Positions 56,786 through 64,000 of a stretch of DNA of 64,000 nt are shown one piece after another. The first letter of the stretch is position 1. Each line of letters begins with the position of its first letter. Source of the DNA: Isoetes taiwanensis (taxonomy: Eukaryota > Streptophyta > Lycopodiopsida > Isoetales > Isoetaceae); assembly GCA_021234155.1 (NCBI GenBank), contig JAJEKV010000053.1, forward strand, positions 5,176,488 to 5,240,487, in the 5' to 3' direction. The notes below the pieces were generated by a model. That model worked only from the letters and a program-made list of their open reading frames with translations, ran no database searches and was not told the DNA's origin. A program made the position numbers and the translations under genes.

Positions 56786-59700
56786 GAATTAGGGACCATC
56801 AGGATTATGTGTTGGAACATAAACAGCCTGAATTCAACTAAAGTAGCAACTATGAGTGATATTGTTGAACAAGTAGATGTTTTCTTTCTGTTAGAAACTT
56901 GTGAAAATGAGGAAAGAGGGATATTAGACATTCCAGGTTTTATATGTCTTCACTCGGTATGGCATCATAAGCACTGGCGGCTTAAAGGATTCGGTGGGAT
57001 TGCTTGTTACATAAAACAAGAGCTGCGAGGGATGATACAGTTAGTACATGGCATAAAATCTTTGCAATATATATGGATTGAGATATTGGGACCTTTGAAT
57101 AAAATATATATAGCAGGGTGCTACTACCCGCCACGTGAATCACCAGTGTATAACTGGGGGCAAATAGATAGGGATGATCCCTTTTTTGACCTGGAACAAG
57201 ATGTCCTAAAGTTAATGCAACAGGGAGAAGTGATCCTAATGGGTGACTTCAATGGCAGGATAGCACAGAAGCAAGCAGCAATGACTAGTATCGAAGGAGA
57301 TCCTTTGTGGATGGAAATGAATGACGGAAATGAGATGAAGGAACTAGGGTGGCATAGAGAGTCAGCAGATAGAATTAGGTGGCCCACACCACAAGGAAAT
57401 CATGTGCTAAATATGTGTACAGGGCTCGATATGGTCATCTATAATGGTCTCCAAAAATACAGGAATCTGGTAAGCCCACCTGTAGAGGTGCTAGTGTGGT
57501 GGATTTAGTGATAGCTAGCCCAAGATTAATGAGAACCATTTCAGATGTAGATGTTGGTGAAGAAAGGACAGAATCAGATCATGTGCCTATCTTTGTTACC
57601 ATGCATATTAAACCCCAAGAGATTGCAAGAAAAGTAGTAGACAGCTCTAGCAAAAAGATATACATGCGGTATAACAAAGCGGAGGAGTACAACTCCTTAT
57701 GTGAATCCTGTGCCATGTGCAAGGATTGGCCTGAAAAGGTGGAAGAGCTTACTGTGAGCCTTAGTGAATTGGTAATAGAGGCAGCAAAGAAATGTTTTGT
57801 CTCCCAACGCAGGTTAAAAGGGCTCCCGTGCAATAGCTGGTTTGATGAGGAATGCAAAACAAAACGACAAAAATTTAAACATGCAAGAGGGGAGGAGAAA
57901 ATCATGGCTAAAAGGGAATATATGCTACTAGTGAAAGCGAAAAAAGAAAAAGTTCCTATACCAAAAACACATGCGAATGATTGGAGATTTGCTGGTAGAG
58001 CCTAAGAAATTTTGGGCAAGGCTTAAGCCAAGAATGGAACAGGGTGAGTTGCTTGAGGTAGAACCATTACTCAGCCAAGTTAAAAAAATATACAATGTAC
58101 CTGGCATAAAAGACACTGCTCTAGCAGATTTCAATGTAGAATGGGATTTCACAATGGAAGATATACAGGGGGGGTTAAAAACACTGGCAAATGGGAAAGC
58201 TGCAGATAACTTGGGGCTGGTTGCAGAGATGTTTAAGTGGGCAGGAGATGAGATACACAAAACATTGCTGAAATTAATGAATATGGTATTGAGAGAAGGC
58301 TTCCCACGGGAATGGCAAATAAACAGGGTTGTTCCCTTGCATAAAGCGGGTGATAAGTCAGATCCCAGCAACTATAGGATGATTATGATCAGTAGCCTAT
58401 ATGCTAAGCTTTTTGCCACTATGGTTAATAGCAAACTAAGCGGATGGGCAGAAGAAATGGGTGTACAGGATATAGGACAAGCGGGTTTTAGACCCAAACG
58501 GTCCACTACAGATCACTTGGTTACTTTGAGAGCGATGATGGATACAGTTACAGGAACAAGGAAACCACTTTATATGTTATTTGTAGATTTTACAAAAGCT
58601 TTCGACATGGTGGACAGAGACAATTTATGGGAACGTATGGAAAAACTGGGGGTGCCAAACGAATTAAAGCAAGCAGTCAAAATACTATATGAGAAGGTAC
58701 TTGTGCAGCTATCTTTTCCTTATTTTAGAGAAGGTCAGGAACCAGTAGTAAGCAACATAGGGGTAAAGCAAGGATGTCCCATGTCTCCCACTCTTTTTGG
58801 GTTGTTCATAGACCAACTAGAAGATTGGATGATGCAGAACGGAGGGGATGGTATGGCTCTAGAGAGGTTTGTGGTGTTCTTACTCTTATATGCGGATGAT
58901 GTAGTGCTTTTGTCAAGGTCAATTGCTGGAATACAGAAACATTTAGATGGATTGGCTGAATTTTGTGACCACAAGAGTATGAAAGTGAACATGGGAAAGA
59001 CTAAAATAATTGTGTTTGGGGCAAACAAAGTGGATCACATACACCTTGTTTACAAAGGGGAACCGGTAGAACTGGTGGATTCATATAAATACCTAGGGAT
59101 ACAGGTTGATAAAAGTCCGAGTTGGAACTATGCTGTAGAGCAGAGGATAAATGGTGGGCTAAAAGCATTGTATAGTATGCAGCGCAGCAGTAGAAAAAAT
59201 GAGATTTGGAACTTCCAATTGAAAAAGCAGTTATATGGGGTTCTAGTGCAAACAGTATTGTTATATGGCTGTGAGGTATGGGCTCCAGGTTTGGCTGAGG
59301 AGACTTGGAGGAAAATAGAAAAGGTACAGAAGAAGTTTCTCAGAACAGAGCTCGGTGTTAAATCACAGACACCATATGACATGCTATTGGCCGAGTGTGG
59401 GATGACATCATTGCAATCAGAAGCCCTGTGCCGAACGCTTAAGTATGTATGCAAGGTACAGGAAATGCCTGTATCAAGTTTACCACGATTGGCCTTAGAG
59501 GCAACGAAATACAAAGGGTGGTATGCCGATATACAAAATTGGATGAGAAAATGGGATTTAGATGTATCTGGATTGGCCGAACATCATGCGGATATTAGGG
59601 AGTGGGTATTGGAACATGTTATGGAGAAATCATGGAGAGTGCCAAAAGTCAAGAAGGAATATTACAGGCGGAATATCAGCCCACAGCTTCAGGTTCCAAG

Positions 59701-60109
59701 ATATTTGAGAGAAGGTGTGTCATTAAAGTTAAGACATACAATTGGCAGAATGAGACTTAGCTCACATCATCTTGGCGTTGAAGTTGGGCGTTGGAGCAAT
59801 ATTCCCCACGAGCTGAGACTCTGCAAGCTATGCAAGATGGGAGTGGTTGAGGATGAAATGCATGTGCTTCTACAGTGCCCGCAATACAAAAGCATCAGAG
59901 ATACATACGATATTGTTTGTGGTAACTTGATAGCTTTCTTTGATATGCCAGGTAGCACAATCGGTAACTATATTGTTAAAATTTTGGATCATAGGGATAT
60001 AATGTTGAGGAAACTTAACATCCAAGAGATACAAGAGGATGAGTTAGAGGGGTCTAGTAGTGCATTTCTTTCAGAGGATGCACTAGAGGATATATTTTAC
60101 AATCTGTAA
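56786..60109 (+). pseudogene. LINE B ORF2 (APE endonuclease and reverse transcriptase), two frameshifts
   Basis: The ORF lies in the ORF1 frame. An ATG at 56807 is available (MCWNINSLN). The endonuclease has FFLLETCENE, GFGGIACYIK, RDDPFFDLEQD, GDFNGRIAQKQ and, after a break near 57500, ESDHVPIF. A second break near 57970 precedes the long 57971-60109 frame. That frame carries NGKAADNLGLVAEMFKWAG, NYRMIMISSLYAKLF, GQAGFRPKRSTTDHLVTLR, FVDFTKAFDMVDR, GVKQGCPMSPTLFGLFIDQL and LLLYADDVVLLSRS (about 58876-58920). A CX2CX9HX4C finger (CKLC...HVLLQC) follows at 59822-59880. Compared with LINE A, the catalytic FVDFTKAFD block is intact. The two frameshifts prevent a full product, although each lies in a spacer. 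Confidence 0.93.
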
Positions 60110-60121
60110 GTGTATAGTTGA

Positions 60122-60152
60122 GCGTCACATAGACCTGGTGGTCTGCAGACGC
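60122..60152 (+). other. LINE B 3' UTR stem-loop
   Basis: GCGTC/GACGC forms the outer stem, and AGACC/GGTCT forms the inner stem around TGGT. The element in LINE A differs at several loop and one stem position but keeps the fold. Confidence 0.65.
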
Positions 60153-60172
60153 ATATCTATAAACATTTCATT

Positions 60173-60175
<3 letters not shown>

Positions 60176-60261
<86 letters not shown>
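60176..60261 (+). repeat. (TC)43 junction between LINE B and LINE C
   Basis: This is an uninterrupted 86-bp TC tract. It is preceded by the ATTTCATTTCA tail of LINE B and followed two bases later by the ATG of LINE C ORF1. Confidence 0.98.
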
Positions 60262-60263
<2 letters not shown>

Positions 60264-60265
<2 letters not shown>

Positions 60266-61296
60266 GGCTTGATCCACGATTAAGCTCAAAACTAGGGCAC
60301 AAAAAAACAAGGAAAAAATCTCCCAATCAGACCCTGCTGTTCACGAAAAAGGACCCGGTGCTAAATCGGGATCCCAGTCCCATGGTAGCGTGCAGAAGGG
60401 GGCTCCTAAACCAGGAGCCCCAAGAAACAAACAAAAAGCAGCAGCATCCGATGCAGAAGGAGATGAATCAGAGGCAGAATCCGGGAGCATGCATAAGGTT
60501 TCGGCTGATGGAAATCCAGGTACGTGTCCTCCTTTGTGTGGATTTAATATCTGGCTAGGGATGGGCATAGCAGGGATGCAAGGGATGCATGGGATACAGA
60601 ATAGCATAGCAGGGATGCAATCTATAACAGGGCAACAGGTCCCCAACGATTTGATGCCAATGTTAAGCCAGGTTATCAGTGAACTCTCTGCAACAAGAAT
60701 AATGATGATGAAAATGATGGAGCTGATGGAAACATCTCTGAAATCCCTGTCTCTTAACCTGGCAGAGCTCAAAGCAGAAAACCATCCATGAAAAGAGAGT
60801 TAGAAAGTCTGAAAACACAAAGACAAGAAGACTGCTATGAATTTGACAGAAATGATGAAAATGACTCGTTGAAGGAAGTGGTTCAGAAATTGAATCAAAG
60901 ATTTGATGATCTCAAAGAGCAGCAAGACAGGCAAAGCAGGGCCCTTAATCTGCGAGTAGCTGGCTTGCCTGAAAAAGAAGACGAAAATGTTAAGAATGAG
61001 GTTGCTGAATTTCTAGCACAACAGATCAATGGGATAGTAGAGGCTTTCAGAATTGGAAAGCCAAATGGAAAGGACAGGAATATAGTGGTGAAGTTCTCTC
61101 ATAGAGATCATAAAAATGCAGTACTGTCAAAGAGGAAAACTTTGAGTGGAAAGAAGATATGGATCAACGAAGATCTCACACAAAATCAATATATGCAGCA
61201 CAAACTAGAAATACAAAAATGAAAGAGGCCAAGCAAGCAGGAAAACAAGCAAAATGGAGAAAAGGCAAAGTAGTGATAGAAGATGTAGGGGAATAG
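60264..61296 (+). pseudogene. LINE C ORF1, broken
   Basis: The ATG is followed by GCT and then TGA where LINE B has CGA, so the third codon is a probable C-to-T nonsense change. The frame then stays open to 60791 with a low-complexity region and a Met/Gly/Gln-rich stretch (about 60540-60640), unique to this copy. A frame shift near 60790 leads to the coiled coil and the RRM-like core (SRALNLRVAGLPEKE, RNIVVKFSHRD, KIWINEDLTQNQ) and, after another shift near 61215, a basic end with TAG 61294-61296. Confidence 0.85.
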
Positions 61297-63990
61297 GAAT
61301 TGCAGGCCATCAGGATTTGTACGTGGAATATCAACGGATTAGATAGCAACAAAGTAGCTTCTGCCGGAGATGTTCTCAATCAATGGGATGTAATCTTCTT
61401 GACCGAAACACATGAACATGAGGAGGCGGGTTTGCCAATCATAACGGGATACCAAGTTCTACATTCAGAGTGCTATGGAGACATAGAGGTTTTGGAGGGG
61501 TAGCGTGCTACGTGAAAGAAGGGCTGGAAATTGTGAAATTGAAGAAAAAACACTGTACAAAACAATTCATTGTGATCGAGATACCAGGGAGGCATAAGGC
61601 AACATATGTAATAGGCTGCTATTTTCCTCCAAGGGAGTCCCCTACGTATGACCGCGCGAACATGGACAGGGATGACCCTTTTCACCACTTGGAACAGGTA
61701 GCTTTGGAATTGATGGAATTGGGGGATATAGTCATAATGGGAGATTTTAATGGAAGAATTGCAGACAAACAAGCATACATAAGCAGTCAATCAGGGGAAC
61801 CCGTCTGGATGGAAAGAATGGATGACGAAGAAATGCGGATAGCAGGTTGGGCCAGGCAAACATCAGATTCATATGAATACATTATGCCACAAGGGAATCA
61901 TCTGCTTAATATGTGTGGCGGCCTAGGAATGCTTATTCTTAATGGGATTCCACGTTTTGCAGACACTCATAAATGCACTTCGAATGGGACAGGGGGAAGA
62001 GGATCTAGTGTAGTGGATGTGGTGATTGCACAGGCTCAGTTCATAGACAAAATATTGGCTTTCACAGTTGGGGAAATAAGACCAGAGTCCGACCATGTGC
62101 CTATTGTAATTAAGCTTGAAACCTGGAAAGGAAATCCTGTACAAAAGAAGGGCCACAAGTATGGAGGAGTGAAAATGAGCTACAAGAAGGCAGACACATA
62201 TATGAAAATGTGCGAAGAAAGGTCGCAAGCTCTAATATGGCCAGATACTGCTGCAGAAATCAGCACAATGCTCACAAACATGCTTCTGGAAACAGTGGAG
62301 AAATGCTTTACTTCTCATAGAAAAATGAAGGGGCTCCTTTTTAACATCTGGTTCGATGCAGAATGCAGGGCAGAAAGAGAGCGATATAAGAAGGCAAGTC
62401 AGCAAGAGAAACCAGCCATAAGGAAAACATATTTCAAGCTGTTGAGGTATAAGAAAAGGGGATTTCTGAGAAAAAAACAGGAAGAGCTAGTTCTAGAACT
62501 CATCGCCAAATCAAAAAGGTTTTGGAATAGACTAAAAGGGACAACAAAGGGACTCACTACCAAGCTAGAGGAGAGAACTTACTTGGACATTTGAATAAGT
62601 TATACCATATTGCAAATGTGGATGATAGCGACATGCGGCAATGACATTATGGAAATACTTGAGAGGAGGATGTAATTCATGGGCTCTGCGAAACTTGCCA
62701 ATGGCAAACCAAAGGGATGCAAGGGGCTGATCAGCGGAAATGCTTAAATGGGCAGGCCCAAACACTACACAAGTCATAGTCAAGATGCTAAATGCAGCAG
62801 CAAGAGAAGGTTTCCCATCCACATGGCAAATAAGCGAGAAGTCTTGGATTCATAAAGCAGGAAGTGAGACCGATCCAGGAAACTATCGAATGATAATGGT
62901 AAGCAATATTTTTTCTAAACTTTTTGCATCCATTGTTGAACAGAAACTAAGTTTATGGGCAGAGATACATGGAGTTAGAGCAAAGGGCCAAGCAGGTTTC
63001 AGATCTAAAAAGTCTACCATAGACCATCTTGTTACTCTCAGAGCAGCCATGGACTCTATAAAAAAATGAAGAAACCTCTGTTTTGCATTATTTGTAGACC
63101 TAACCAAGGCTTTTGACATGGTTAGGAGAAGCAACTTTGTGGGGAAAGAATGGAGCACATAGGGATCCTGTGACCATGAGAAATCAACGGTTGCTTGTTT
63201 GTATGAGAAGGTTCTTATTCAGCTGTCCTCTCCTCTAGTGGAGGAATGCAAAGAGTTTGTACATAGTAATGTTGGGGTTAAACAGGGGTGTCCGCTGTCC
63301 CCAACTCTATTCGGCATTTTCATTGATGAACTGGAATCCTGGATCACACAAAAAGGCGGCGAAGGAACAATAGTAGGTGGCTATGCTCTGTTATTGCTCC
63401 TGTATGCAGATGATATAGTGTTATTATCAAGAAGTAAAAAGGAGACTCTGAGAAACATTTAGATGTGTTAGAGGCATTTTGTGACAGGATGCAAATGAGT
63501 GTAAACTTAAAGAAAACCAAGATCATAGTATTTGATACAAAGACGGATGACTTCACCTTCACATTCAAGGGAGAAAAAGTAGATTTGACAACACAATACA
63601 AATATCTTGGGCTCTTTGGTAGACGAGAATTACAAGTGGAACAAGGCAAGTAGAACAAAAAAGCGGATCTTTGGTTTGAAAGCCTTGTTTTCCATGCAAA
63701 GAAGATGCAAGAAAGCGGAGATTGTAGATTTTGGACTTAAAAAAATGCTATACAAGGCGGCTTGTTCAAGCGGTTGTATTATATGGATCGAAGTGTGGGG
63801 ACTGGTCTATCTCGGGATATGTGGAAAAGGATTGAGAAAATCCAAAAGAAATTCTTGATGTGAGCTAGGAGTTAAACTCCAAGCGCCTTATGAGATGCTC
63901 TTAAGTGAAAGCAGGGGCTGATCCCATTGGAAGGGAGGCAATATGCCATTTCTTGCATTATTACAAATTAAAGTCCGGGAACATGGATGA
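61297..63990 (+). pseudogene. LINE C ORF2, multiply frameshifted, incomplete
   Basis: The endonuclease starts in the ORF1 frame with AIRICTWNINGLDS and no ATG. After a break near 61475 it continues with GGVACYVKEG, DRDDPFHHLEQ, GDFNGRIADKQ and SDHVPIVI. Further breaks lie near 62580 (a deletion or rearrangement up to about 62700), 63065, 63190 and 63460. Reverse transcriptase blocks seen are GQAGFRSKKSTIDHLVTLR, GVKQGCPLSPTLFGIFIDELESW and LLLYADDIVLLSRS (about 63390-63435). The zinc finger lies beyond the window. Confidence 0.9.
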
Positions 63991-64000
63991 AAGGCGCGCA

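Larger units (their letters stand above)
55670..60175 (+). mobile_element. LINE B, full length, best preserved copy
   Basis: It begins directly after (TC)n with a leader of about 84 bp, carries an intact 343-codon ORF1 (from ATG 55754), an ORF2 with two frame breaks, a 3' stem-loop (60122-60152) and an ATTTCATTTCAT tail that runs into (TC)n. It is about 4.5 kb long. Its good preservation suggests recent activity of the family. Confidence 0.95.
60262..64000 (+). mobile_element. LINE C, runs off the window
   Basis: It is collinear with LINEs A and B, but has essentially no 5' leader: the ORF1 ATG (60264-60266) lies two bases after the (TC)n tract. ORF1 and ORF2 show more frame breaks than in LINE B. 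The element continues past 64000, where the reverse transcriptase C-terminal part should follow. Confidence 0.92.

Overview
This is a piece of a large, repeat-dominated plant nuclear genome. The evidence for a plant is a plant-type 4-hydroxyphenylpyruvate dioxygenase (HPPD) gene with a GT-AG intron, relics of a fasciclin-like arabinogalactan gene and a leucine-rich-repeat gene, Ty3/gypsy and Ty1/copia retrotransposons (the latter primed by initiator-Met tRNA), a CACTA-like element and Helitron-like termini. No organellar, bacterial or RNA genes were recognised. A fern or other non-seed vascular plant is my guess from the LINE type, the expansion of (CT)n tracts and the overall texture. The sequence does not prove it.

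Layout. 0-10.4 kb is a nested pile. An old LINE is split at 2314 by an insert that begins with a Helitron-like 3' terminus and carries an LRR gene fragment and a fasciclin (FLA) gene. The FLA gene is itself interrupted by a non-autonomous LTR element (3321-7872, target duplication GATCA), which in turn contains a TIR-bounded segment (4100-5628). The LINE resumes near 9350 and is followed by another LINE ORF1 relic. 11.5-13.6 kb holds a minus-strand LINE relic. 14873-17533 is a 2.66-kb element with CACTAGAGTGGTC termini flanked by TTAA. 18459-20265 (minus) is the HPPD-like gene, the only host-type gene that is largely open. It lacks one iron-ligand histidine, has a shortened C-terminus and no evident start codon. 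A 106-nt foldback lies just upstream of it. 21876-23457 is a DNA transposon with an 8-bp target duplication (GTCTATTG).

26.6-29.5 kb holds a duplicated repeat unit followed by a long degenerate GAATCT array. An inverted relative lies at 43.0-44.76 kb. 29833-40904 is a complete but coding-dead Ty3/gypsy element on the minus strand (TSD GTGGT), with an additional coiled-coil ORF between integrase and the 3' LTR. 41.6-42.4 kb carries a decayed FCP1-like phosphatase fragment between two palindromes. 45.2-45.9 kb holds a TGCATG-rich tract and a minisatellite. 46.2-48.0 kb is the 5' part of a Ty1/copia element (minus).

50.9-64.0 kb is the most striking region. Three long LINEs lie head to tail on the plus strand, each starting and ending in a (CT)n microsatellite. 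In all three, ORF1 and ORF2 are in the same reading frame, separated by a single UAG codon followed by G, and two of the three lack an ATG at the ORF2 start. A fourth, older relic near 10.4 kb keeps the same UAG-GAA junction. This suggests a LINE lineage that targets (CT)n tracts and may express its polymerase by stop-codon readthrough.
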